From: Ascidia mentula
Lineage: Eukaryota; Chordata; Ascidiacea; Phlebobranchia; Ascidiidae
Direction: 5' to 3'
DNA length: 64,000 nucleotides
Assembly (NCBI GenBank): GCA_947561715.1
Contig: OX387204.1
Span: forward strand, 15,877,001-15,941,000
This document shows, in pieces, positions 23,136 to 33,051 of this stretch. The notes under the pieces are model-generated. The model was not told where the DNA came from. It did no database searches and worked only from the letters and a program-made list of their open reading frames with translations. How positions within the stretch are numbered: the stretch's first letter is position 1; every line of letters starts with the position of its first letter. A program made the translations under genes and the position numbers.

Positions 23136-24146
23136 TAGCCCTGTTTACATGAAATGGTTTTCGAGCGAGCTTGCGCCGTTGAACCATGAAAAACAAACAG
23201 ACCATGACGAGCGAGCTTCGGTCCTCAAATTACACGCTCTGATGTTTTTGCAAAATGCGCAAAATGGGGTTTTGTAGTGAAATGACTGTTGTGTTCAAAA
23301 TCATTAAAAACGAGTCGGTTGAGAAAAGTGTTTTGTTTTTGTTACATCCTGGTAGGTAGCATTCTCTAAGACGAAGATTTAGGCGACCTTTTTGTAGGCA
23401 AAGGTAATTATTTGCTTGGATTGACTGCACCTTTCCAGATCTGTACATTTGCTTCTGTTTTACACAAGATCAAGTATGCTTGTTTGTCAAAAAAAAAAAT
23501 TTAATTTATGTGTGAATCAGACCCAACTTATTCAATGATCAAAAGTACATTACTTGCGCATTCCTATATGTCTGTGCTAAATGTAAATTAAAAGCTGGTT
23601 GTGGTGCCTTACTGCAATTTATCACCAAGATATTTGTTTAATATTTTTTATGTACTTTTTCACCTTTTTGCTGGCTTTTGGACATACATAATAGTTGATT
23701 AAAAGCACTATTTCAGAAAACGGTTATTAATTTTTTTTGTATGTATGCTAAAGGTAAGTAGTGAAACACAAAAACATAGCAACAACACACACTTTATAAA
23801 AATAGTCTTTCTATCATAGCATCAGCAATCTTTTGCAGTCAATTGTCTTCAGGTGATTCATTCCAAATGTCCAAGTCGCAGCCCATTTTTACTTACATTT
23901 AACTCGAATTCGTGACGGAAATCTAATCAAACTTGACTTTGCCGCTATATTTTTCGATCAACTGATACACAAAAAAGAAGCTAGTTCGCTCAACTAGCTT
24001 CCGAACCCACCTCTATTAAGCTAGTTCGCCGAAACCGCTTCCAAACTGGCTTGGGCTGTGATGCGTAACGTTTCTACCGATAATGACGAGAAGAGGGTAA
24101 GAAGTGTGCCGTTAACCTGTTTTAGACGTCCATGTAAACAGGGCTA
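23136..24146. mobile_element. Candidate MITE with 16-bp terminal inverted repeats
   Basis: TAGCCCTGTTTACATG at 23136-23151 recurs exactly inverted at 24131-24146. The interior has no coding potential but contains subterminal repeats of an AGCTAGTTCGC motif and a perfect 10-bp palindrome. No target-site duplication is clear outside the ends, so the call is tentative. Confidence 0.4.
23977..24001. repeat. Palindrome, 10-bp arms
   Basis: GAAGCTAGTT and AACTAGCTTC flank a 5-base loop (CGCTC). Related but broken copies of the motif follow within 60 bp. It lies in the candidate MITE. Confidence 0.8.
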
Positions 24147-24790
24147 GCTGACTTTACACTGTGTCGTAGATTGGGGGAATTTTGGATTCTTTCATATTAA
24201 CGCAGACGCGGCAATGCAAATATTGATTCAGGGAGTCTATTAAATCGGGACCACGGTTGGATAAGATCTGGTAAAAAGAAGGAAAGCATATGTCAACAAA
24301 TTAAAGGTTTTTTTTCAAACAAATGGTTGTAAAAATCGACTTTCGTTTGTGAAACGAGCGGTTGGAAGTGTTTCGACTTGCCAAGGTTTGCGCCCGCTCA
24401 TGAACGTTTTCCGCATACGAGTTGGCACGATAGGAAACTCCACTTCCAGAGAGCCGTAAATTGAATGGTGCTGATTGTGTGGGTGCTGACTGTGTGGATC
24501 GTGGTAGAATGTACAGAACTGTGGAATGCTTCCATTGTGCCGTGCTGTGCTTTTAGGCTTAGCAGTAAGAAGGAATGATGTCGGACTTCCGCTTGTTTCG
24601 GGATAATAATAAACTCGGTATTTGTTTTTAGTAAACTACAACCAATTAGAGTTGGATTTGTTTCAACAAATTTTTCATTTCTGCTGTTTTACTTGACGTT
24701 ATTACGTTTATACGTTGCAGAATCAGTAGATGCAAAAAATCACCCTTGTTGGCGTGAAATTGGCTTGCGACATACTTCAATTCAGATCAC

Positions 24791-25285
24791 ATGGCTTTTC
24801 TAAGCAGGGATGCGAATGCTGCTCTGGAGAGGAACAACGGAGAGGATGTATCTCTCCTCTTTTCTGGCGAAGCGGAAGATTCGCCGAATCCTCCCATTGC
24901 AGAACGTTCGTTTAACGGAGATACCCCCCGACGGGAGAAAATGTATTTGAAACCTACGCAACCCCCGACCGGCTCCAGTTCAAGGCTAACGTACGGTCCG
25001 AGTACGAAGATCAATGTACAGCAGCCCCCGGGTCAAGTTGTGTTACGCGAGCCTTTTATCACACATCTGGGGGAGTATCCGGTCACTCGCACTTGTCCCA
25101 ACTGTCAACGCCACGTGACCACCCGGGTTGAGCGTCGTTTTAAGGACGACACGTACGTCCTCGCATTGTTCATGATGTGCTTGTGCCTGCCATTCATGTG
25201 GGTGCCGTTCTGCATGCACAGTAACTCTTGGTTTACCCACTACTGTACGGAATGCGGCGCTTGTCACGGAATGCACACTGCTTGA
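24791..25285 (+). CDS. LITAF-domain protein 9 (divergent)
   Basis: 164 aa from ATG 24791. The N-terminal 95 residues (MAFLSRDANAALERNNGEDV...) are mixed polar sequence without PPxY and unlike the other eight. The domain has CPNC (102-105) and HYCTEC (152, 155), the hydrophobic segment ALFMMCLCLPFMWVPFCMH, and an extra C158/H159 pair near the end (GACHGMHTA). A putative 5' exon boundary at 24720 would put an out-of-frame upstream ATG (24730) in the leader, overlapping the true start, which could damp translation. It is the most distant member of the cluster. Confidence 0.9.
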   Translation: MAFLSRDANAALERNNGEDVSLLFSGEAEDSPNPPIAERSFNGDTPRREKMYLKPTQPPTGSSSRLTYGPSTKINVQQPPGQVVLREPFITHLGEYPVTRTCPNCQRHVTTRVERRFKDDTYVLALFMMCLCLPFMWVPFCMHSNSWFTHYCTECGACHGMHTA

Positions 25286-26394
25286 ATGGACGATGTTCTG
25301 TTTAAACTGCTTTGGACAGATTCGTGGATCGACATGTAATTAACCATCAATGGATATTATGTGTAAACAGCAAATGTATATTGCAAAGGCTTGGGTCGAA
25401 ACAACAGATTTACCTGTTTTTTTTTCACCTGCCAAATTAATGAGTCAACATTATGTACATTGGTTATACGCTCCATCGTGCGCGTGTTCTTTATCACAAC
25501 CTGATTGAAAATGGCAACACCCCTGTGTTCATGCAGAATTGTTTTAGTAAGTCGCCGAAACGTGTGTTCCACAATCATAAACCACAAGTGACAAATAAAC
25601 TGGAGCCCCATCAGCTTCAGTCCACCCAAACGTCAAGAGTGTGGCGCTCACACTACTACATTTTAGCGAACCGGGTTAATTGCCTTTTTTCGTCGTGCTT
25701 CCTTTGTTGCCAGTTTTGCGTTCACGCGTTGTCTCAGGCAATGTTTTTTAAAACATGGAAGCAGTATAACGATTTGTGTGCAACATAATTTAATTACACT
25801 ATTTTGCGTGGTTTGTCGTTAGATTTTAAACCAACTTGAAAATGTTTGTGACCTCTTGACTATGTTGAACCATTTTATTGCATATAGTTTCCGGCATGCG
25901 TTGTTATTCGTGCAATATACAACCTTTTACATGTATTATTCAACGCAGTGATGGTTTCCAACCTTTTACTTAGCGTGAACCAATACAGACATATATTATA
26001 TCCAATGATGCTTAGAAAACTAGCTGTCGACCAGGATGAAAACTGTTTGAAAAGTAAAATACACCAGCACTCGATAAACTTTGTGCAGTTATTTGTATGT
26101 ACATGCGTTGCACAATACATGGATATTATTTACAACACGTTGGACAACGGGCAACATGTGACAAGTAATGGTTGCCAAATGACTTGGAAAGGAATATGCA
26201 CGATGAGGGCTGATAAATCTATCTGCACGACAAGAATCATGTGTGAAATATTGTAGATATCCAGCCAAACGTGCTTTTAACCGTGTGTATCGCAAGAGGC
26301 CGCTTCTAAAAACGCCAGCAGCAGCAACAAGGAACGGCAGTCTTGATAGACTGTTTTTTTTTAGAAGTGCAGGACCAGAGTTGTTATAACGTAG
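25286..26394. other. Intergenic between the LITAF cluster and the claudin-like genes
   Basis: 1.1 kb separating two convergent genes; it should contain both 3' UTRs. No supported gene or repeat. Confidence 0.5.
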
Positions 26395-28229
26395 TTAAAC
26401 CGCTGTGACTTTCTGGGGAACTTTCGTCTTCTTTTCTGTGTCTTTGGAAATTTTCAGTCCACTTACAGCCAGAAGTGCTGACACTAGAGCTCCCAACGAG
26501 AGGCCGAACGACGCCCACGCCATGAAATAGGAACTTCCAAAGCGGAGAGAACGGTAATTAAGGTCCTCGCTTCCCGCCGAGCGACGTCGGCGACCAAAAT
26601 AATTATCAAGGTTGTTGTACAGGTCTATGTAATTCGGATCAATGAAAAAGTCTGTCGTTGTTTCCTCGGTGACTTCATCGGTTGTAGTTGTGGCTGTTGT
26701 TGTGGTTGTTGTTGTGGCTGTTGTCGCGGTTGTGGCTGTGGTTGTAGTAGTGGTTCTGGTTGGTTGGTTTGTTGTGGGGACGTGAGACTGACCTTTTGGA
26801 GTGCTGCTCTGCTGTACCTGACCTTGCAGAGTTCTGTTCGCCGAAATCAGGATCATGCCGATTACAAGAAGTGAAACTGTGAAAAGATTTTTGTACAAAC
26901 TTAAAAAAAGCGTGCGTTATGTTGGAAAATATTCGCTCACTGCGATGATGTGAATAACTTATAGCTAATGTTGAAACTGCACATTTTAATTTTATGCGAA
27001 AATGTCATCCTTTCGAAATACCTACATATTCTTGTTTGCAATCATTATCTGAAGGTGCACATCAATTTGGAAATTATATCATGGATTTTCAAGATGCAAA
27101 AGCACAATGAAACATTCGTTAGTTTTGGAATATATGTGAAGTCACCTGCAAACGAATAGAGGATCACACCGACGCGGAGAATATTTCGTTCGGACCATGT
27201 GGTCGCCAAGTTTATGACAGTAAAACATGTTCCCACAAAGAGAAATGCCAGGGAGCCGACGATAAAAGCTGTTGCTACCGTAACTGAAGTTTCTTCCCCG
27301 ATGCTCCAGCCGTACTCATTAAGGTAGTCCGACCCTGGAAACAAAGTATTATAAGCCATTGTGGCTTGCCTTCATTGTACTGGTTATTGAAACTTCTGGA
27401 AATAATTAGATAAACACACGCTTGAAATGTTAAGGCTGGATAATCGATTCTCGGAATCGTTCTCCTTTCTATCGCAAATCTAATGTTCAAATTCAAATCA
27501 TGTCTTTATTTGCGAAAAAAAAGCAACAACGCGGATGAACATTATACAGAGAAATGAAATGGCATTAGCACCGATAAAACCATTAAGGTTATCGAGTCAG
27601 GCGCCCATGTAAAGGTGATTACCTCACGGAGAACTACCGTCTATCATTTTAGGATCGCAGCCAGTCGCACTGGGAGGTGATCGCAGTGAGGATTACACCT
27701 TATTTACTTCAAAAATAAAGTTGACGTATTTTTACTATTAGAAACTAACGTTCCCATGTTAGTGAAAAAATGTTAAAAACATTTACTACAACGTGTACAT
27801 TCCATATCAGCGTTTCTTTTCATCATAATATTGTAACAAACTTACGTAACATTATCCCGAAATTCCCCCTGTAAGAGAAGAGACCTGCATGGAGACATGA
27901 CGATCCATTGCAGAACTGAAAACAACGCGCCAGCAAAAACGTGATTAATTTATTTTTTCATCAATAGCGAACGGTGTTACAATGATTTTGATTGATAAAG
28001 CAATTCGGTTTGATTTCAATCGTTGAAGTTGCACTAAGTAACTGTCTTTATAAATTTAAAATGTGCTTTAAATGCCGAAAAAAACATTTCTGATTTTGTA
28101 TCTCAAATGCTGCCGTAAAACTAATCTTACCTCAAACCAACCAAAGGTAGCAACGGCGGCCACGCCCAAGCAAAAAGCTGAGACTGCTGAAAAAACAGAG
28201 ACGATTTGCAGAAACAGGGAGCAACGCAT
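26395..28229 (-). CDS. Claudin/PMP22-like four-pass membrane protein 1
   Basis: Four coding exons on the minus strand: 28131-28229, 27846-27915, 27146-27334 and 26395-26876 (279 aa), introns in phases 0, 1, 1, all GT-AG. TM1 is about residues 7-30, then FGWFE and a short first extracellular loop with C35-N-G-S-S-C40. TM2 is about 74-98, TM3 about 108-130, TM4 about 236-260. The claudin W and paired cysteines are present but the GLW tryptophan is not, so I place it in the wider claudin/PMP22/EMP superfamily. The second extracellular loop (about 131-233) is long, Thr-rich, with NRT and a RRRRS site (215-219) fit for furin. The C-terminus, KVTAV, is a class I PDZ ligand. It probably acts in cell contacts (inference). 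Confidence 0.85.
27555..27690 (-). repeat. Dispersed repeat, copy C
   Basis: Minus-strand copy of the family at 7100-7300, sharing CAGTGCGACTGGCTGCGAT and then blocks reading GTGAGG, AATCACCTT, GGGCGCCT, ACTCGATAACC. It sits in intron 2 of claudin-like gene 1. Confidence 0.7.
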
Positions 28230-29214
28230 TTTGTCAAGAAATGTTCTTTAAAACCTACTTAACTGAAGAGAAATCTAACAAAACAATCCTCGTCAGCTAC
28301 TTGGTTGGATAGACAACACGCATACACCGTTATCACGTTTGTCCCACAGCCTACGCCATTTTCGCGAAAACCTCGAGCTACTGGCAAAAATGTACACGAT
28401 CTTTTGCCACGAATTAGCTCTCTAAATTGAATTGCACTCGAGCATCATTTTGTGGAGTAATTCAACACAAATCAATTTCTATGCGCCTGCGAGTATTTAC
28501 CTAGTAACATGTTGCTTTTCCGTTAAACACAAGTTATAAAGTTATTGAATTGTTCACGCCAACGCAAGGTTTGCTGTTATTTTTATTATTCCAATCACAA
28601 CTTGCACCCAAGTCACGCTGTAGACGTTAAAAAATACATCGTTAATTGACAGTTGTGCATATTTATTTCTCAGGTATGTTATTAAGTTGCAATTATCATA
28701 AAAAGGTGGTACGCTTCCTTCGTAAGGCATCGTGCACAAAATGAGTGAACAGATTTGCTCTCGCAGCTGAAACTAAATGCAAAACCGTTCGACTTGGAAA
28801 CGCTCACATAAAGAGTCACGGTTGCATTGCAGCCAGATTTCTCTCAGCAGAGTTGTAGACATTTTTTCTTTTGTTAACTTTGGGCTAATATCGCCCTTTC
28901 ACGTTTACAAAAAAGCTACCACGCAACCTATGGGTATGCATAGGTCGCTGTCTTTAACTAACTTGGTTTTCTGCTGCTGTGTTGGTGCCCTGTCTGATGT
29001 TTTTTTATTCGTTCAATCTTTAATCATATCAATAACGTTTACTGAACGAAAAGTTTTAACATAATTTTTCACCGAGGGTTTTGAAGTTAAACTTATGGCA
29101 CAACCACTGTAACAATAAACGTAACTACATATTTTAATCACGCGTTGTTGCCTTTCAACATTACAAAAGCGCCCGTGTTGCACAGAACGTTGCATTAAAG
29201 TATATTGAGTGACG

Positions 29215-29350
29215 ACTAACTGCTCCTCCCGTACGTTCCCAGTTGGCAAAAGTGCTTTTCTTTTCGACGTCACTTCGATTTCCTCTGGTGACACCATTAC
29301 TCGTGCAACCTAACTTGTGGATTTGCGATAGCTGCGAACGATGATTGAAA
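29215..29350 (-). promoter_or_regulatory. Upstream block shared by claudin-like genes 1 and 2
   Basis: About 1 kb before the gene 1 ATG, a stretch with CCAGTTGGCAA, GACGTCAC, GGTGACACC and ACTCGTGCAACC recurs about 0.8 kb before gene 2 (33860-33960: CCAAGTTGGCAA, GGTGACGTCACC, ACTCGTGCAAACC). Retention in an otherwise eroded duplicate hints at shared control, including a CRE-like TGACGTCA in the second copy, but it could be only a better preserved part of the duplication. Confidence 0.3.
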
Positions 29351-30539
29351 CAACGGCCTGTGGTCATTGGAATTGTTACAGCGACTTCGGTGCCCTAATC
29401 GCTTACTAATGAGCGTGCATCAACTGCTGGAGACATTTGGCCGCTGCGTTTCTTAGAAATGTCGTTAGGCAAGCGCTCAAATGCGGAGCTTGTAATGTGG
29501 TGGACTTTTTGCAACTTTTTGGTTTGCTCCGAATGGGAAAGTTTGTAAAAACGCATCGCATAAGCTTGTAGTGTTGCAAGCTCGAGTGCTTTTTGTTGCA
29601 TTCAAACTAACTCAACTAAATCTAAGTACAAAATAAACAAATAAACGTCGAATACTGTGTTATCCAGACTGAGTTTTGAATTCGCACATATTCACTAATA
29701 CATGTATCACATAAAGCGTCGTCAGAGTCATGATATGTTTGTGTTTAAACCGTAGCGCTAAAACGCAAGCTCAAAACATTCTTACTTGCATTGGCTTCGC
29801 ATACTTTGCAGAATTGTAACTTATCCCATCCGGCACCCAGAAACTGAGGGTTGAAATTTTTTTTTAATGGTTTCGGCAAGACCCACAACAAGTGATGCGA
29901 TCACTCATGTTTTGACTTGGCGCATGGTAAATCAATTGTGACACTTGGTTGAGATTGGACAGGAAATCGTAGCGCAAGCGATAATCGAGTCTTCGTCATG
30001 CTGTGTTCCACCCCTTTGGCATAACTCGCAACCCAATGTTAATATTTTTTATGCACATTCCTCTTCCTTGTTTAAACCAAAACTGGTATCGAAGTGTGTC
30101 ATACTGTTTGTGGATATTTTCGGAAAGTTGATGGTAGTTATGATGGCATACTCTGCTGATGTTACTGGGGCGTTTCACCACTTTCCACATAAGCTCCAGG
30201 TAGGAATTAGAAGCCCTGCGTACAAACCCGGATAAAAGGCTTCTTTGCGAATAAAACGTAAAGAAACGCGCCAAAATAAGCGTTTAAATTTTCGGGAACG
30301 CCATTAACACTTAGCTTCAGGGATGCAGAGTTTCTGTTGAAATATCAATGTATATTTTTGACAAAAGACAAAATAGTTTAAAATCCGATGCCGGCTGTTG
30401 CGGTTTAGAACAACTTTGTGTATCGGAGCATCTTTCATTCATGTGCTGGAACCGATTTGATGTCAAAATAAGCCGATCACCACTTCCTGAACATTCGCTT
30501 CGTTAAGCAATGTGGAGCCAATAATATGAATTGTGTATA

Positions 30540-30592
30540 AGCTGCAGACAGATGGCCACTGTTTCGACCTGAAAGGTCTCATCAGTGCAGCT
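30540..30592 (-). ncRNA. Complete type I hammerhead ribozyme motif
   Basis: On the minus strand, 5' to 3': AGCTGCA (stem I), CTGATGA, GACC-TTTCA-GGTC (stem II), GAA, ACAG-TGGCCAT-CTGT (stem III), C, TGCAGCT (stem I). All universal core bases are present, G-C closes stem II next to the core, A-U closes stem III, and stem I is 7 perfect pairs. Cleavage would fall after C at 30547, before T at 30546 (GTC triplet). The gene-free surroundings, and decayed relatives at 60632-60682 and 62523-62575, suggest a small mobile family such as the retrozymes or Penelope-like elements known to carry hammerheads. Activity is inferred from structure only. Confidence 0.85.
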
Positions 30593-30941
30593 GGTGTGAC
30601 TATAAGACGACTTTGCTGACCAAACGGCGTTGTTTAACGTATATATTTTACGCAATTCCTCAACGTGTAACCCTTTGCAATATATTGAATATAGCGTGCA
30701 AGATATTACAAACATATGAAAGTATGCAACATGTAAACAATTTTGTAAAATAGGACAATTAAATATATGAGCTACAACAGTTGGGAGGCTTGATTTACAA
30801 TGTTTTGCAACGCCCACATCATTTTTCGACGTTTTGGCGAACATTTGGGTTGCGCACAAAAAGACAATACATCCTATCACAGTGTACTGCCAGTTTTACT
30901 GCTGCCTTGATGAAAGTACTCAACGGCTTACAGCAATGCGA

Positions 30942-33051
30942 CTAAACAGTGGTGACTTGGTGAGCAACCTTTGTCCCATTTCCAGTGTCTTCGGCAGTTT
31001 TCAGTTTGTTTATGGCGAAAAGTGCCGTCACTAGTGCTCCCAAAGAGAGGCCGAAAGACACCCACCCCAAGACATAGGAACTTCCATGACGAAGAGAGAG
31101 ACCATTAGGTTTGGAGTCCTTTACGATTGTCTTTGTGGTTGTAGCTGCAAATATTTTGGTGAGGTCATGGTAAATATCATCAATGGGAATTTCTATAATG
31201 TCTTCGTCTGTGTCTGGTTCGTCTCCACTTGCGTCGGGTTCGGGGCCTCTGGTTAGTTTCCCGTTTGCCGAAAGAAGAATCATGGCGATCAAAAGAAGTG
31301 TGACTGAAATTGAAAGTAAGAAAAAATAAAAATACATCTGCTATTTTGTCAGAAACGAATTTAAAAACTTCGCATTTTCCTGTTCTTAATAAATCGTTCT
31401 ATGGCGCTGATTTTGGCCTCAAATTCAATGCTAGAAAAAACTTAAAAAATAAAAAAAATACGCCAATGTCTTTTCATGCATTATTGTGGCTGTAGCCAAT
31501 ATCAACAGACGTACATGGAAATTGAATTTTAACTAGAAGTTACCTGCAACTGAAAAGTGGACTACAGCGACTCGCATAGTTTTCGCGGAGTATCGTCCGT
31601 ACAATGTGGTCGCCAAGTTTACGCTGGTGAAACATGTTCCTACAAAGAGAAATACCAGGGCGACGAGGACAAAAGCTGCTGCTACTGCCACTGAAGATTC
31701 GTGTCCAATTCCCCAACCTCGCCAGTACAGTTGAAACAATCCTGTAATTAGTTTTGATCAAGATTGAATTCTGAACCATGGTTTCTCGAACCGTGTACCA
31801 CGGCACACTTATAAGCTGTGAGGCCAGTTTAGGTGCCGCAGAAAACTTTATTTAAAATGTTATAGGCTACCACTGCATATTGTCGTTTTCCTTCATGGAT
31901 AATAAGAACAAACAACGTTCGGAACTAAAATAAACCACATAACAATACGTTCACCAAACCATAGGACCACCTGTTGTTTCCTTTTATAAATTTAACTGAC
32001 TTAAAAGTTTTGCTCGAGCGAGTTCGGCCAAGGTTTTGCTTTGGCCTGCACGGCTGGGTACCAACCCCACGTCTTATCGCAACCCATCACCTCTCAGTGC
32101 GACTGGCTGCAATCCTACGGCAGACCGTAAGGAGATCGCCTCAAACATTGGCGCTTGATTATGTTTTTTTTCCTGCTTATGCCATTTATTTGTATATTTA
32201 TTGTTTGTACATGCGTTTATAATTGTCTATGACAAAACTGAAAAAAGGATTCAGAAGATGCAAGAGTGCCATGAGTCTAATAAGTTTAAGAACCCCTGTT
32301 CCGATCCGTTGCAGGGTTTGTGCTTTTGAATGTTTTGGTGTCAAAAGTCGGATTTCATTAGGGAGTTCCTCTATATTGAAGCAGTGCTTGATTGTCAATT
32401 GGATCAAGTTTACGTGGAGTTGTGTTACGAAACTAAAATTTAAGCGTAGTGTGGTAATCAGGCGAACATCGCCAAAAAGCTTTTAGTTTTTCGGTGCAAT
32501 TTATCAAAAATACTTGCCTAATGTTTAGCTTCATTTACCTATTTCGTGAAAACAACGCAAAATCGGATGCCATGCTTACCTGCGTAAGGTAAACGATCGA
32601 TGTATTGGCCACCCCCGTTATAAAACATTCGAAAGTAACGTAAAAAAGGTTCAGTTCTTACTTGAAATGTGTCCGTACTTTCCGCTGTATGCGTAAAGAC
32701 CTCCGCGGAGACACAATGATCCGTTGCACAACTAAAAATAACACATATGAATGAAAGTTTTCGGTTTATTTGCCATCGGCAGTTAGGAGCTGATAAATAA
32801 ATAAAAAGAAACATTCCTTTAATTATAAAAATAAAAAAATATAAATTTCCGTTAATTTTTTTTGCAAAATCAAACATACCCAATACATTAACAAAAAAAA
32901 ATTAGGTTTTCATTGAAAATGCAAGAAACTGCATAAGAAGGTTGATACTGACCACAAACCAACCAAAGGTGGAGACTGCCGCCAACCCTAAGCAAAAAGA
33001 TAACACTGCAGATGAAACAGAGACGATTTGAAGAAATAGAGGACACCGCAT
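30942..33051 (-). CDS. Claudin/PMP22-like four-pass membrane protein 2
   Basis: Four exons: 32953-33051, 32662-32731, 31544-31741 and 30942-31303 (242 aa). Exons 1 and 2 are the same length as in paralogue 1 (99 and 70 bp), with identical intron phases; exon 1 uses a GTCAGT donor. Protein features are MRCPLFLQIVSV (TM1 start), FGWFV, CNGSLC in the first loop, LFVGTCF in TM2 and SSYVLGWVSFGLSLGALV (TM4). The second loop is shorter than in paralogue 1, acidic (DEPDTDEDIIEI), and lacks the Thr-rich tract and the RRRR site. It ends QVTTV, again a PDZ ligand. It clearly arose by tandem duplication with gene 1, including upstream DNA. Confidence 0.85.
32035..32150 (+). repeat. Dispersed repeat, copy D (partial)
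   Basis: Shares TTTGGCCTGCACGGC, CGCAACCCATCACCTC and CAGTGCGACTGGCTGC with copies A and B but diverges after about 110 bp. Located in intron 2 of claudin-like gene 2, while copy C sits in the equivalent intron of gene 1 in the other orientation. Confidence 0.7.

Larger units (their letters stand above)
21529..24790. other. 3.3-kb intergenic with repeats
   Basis: No supported gene. It holds a CAGT tetranucleotide run (about 22432-22445), a retroelement tail fragment (22605-22750), a candidate MITE with 16-bp inverted ends (23136-24146) and a palindrome (23977-24001). A splice-acceptor string ends at 24720, 70 bp before the next gene's ATG. Confidence 0.55.
28230..30941. other. Intergenic between claudin-like genes 1 and 2
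   Basis: 2.7 kb. It carries the upstream region of gene 1, with a block (about 28855-29350) that resembles the region upstream of gene 2 (about 33370-33970), and the hammerhead motif at 30540-30592. Small open frames at 29013-29601 have no family match and I did not call them. Confidence 0.55.

Noticed and set aside
29013-29601. Three minus-strand frames upstream of claudin-like gene 1 as possible exons
   Set aside because: No consistent splice phases between them and no homology; part of the region is better explained as a conserved upstream block.
30503-30880. 125-codon minus-strand frame spanning the hammerhead
   Set aside because: No family signature, low-complexity Cys/His-rich content, and it runs through the ribozyme motif; chance frame.
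32580-32640. Extra exon in claudin-like gene 2 (a CAG|GTAAGC donor-like site)
   Set aside because: Exons 2 and 3 already join in phase exactly as in paralogues 1 and 3, and no acceptor precedes this site.
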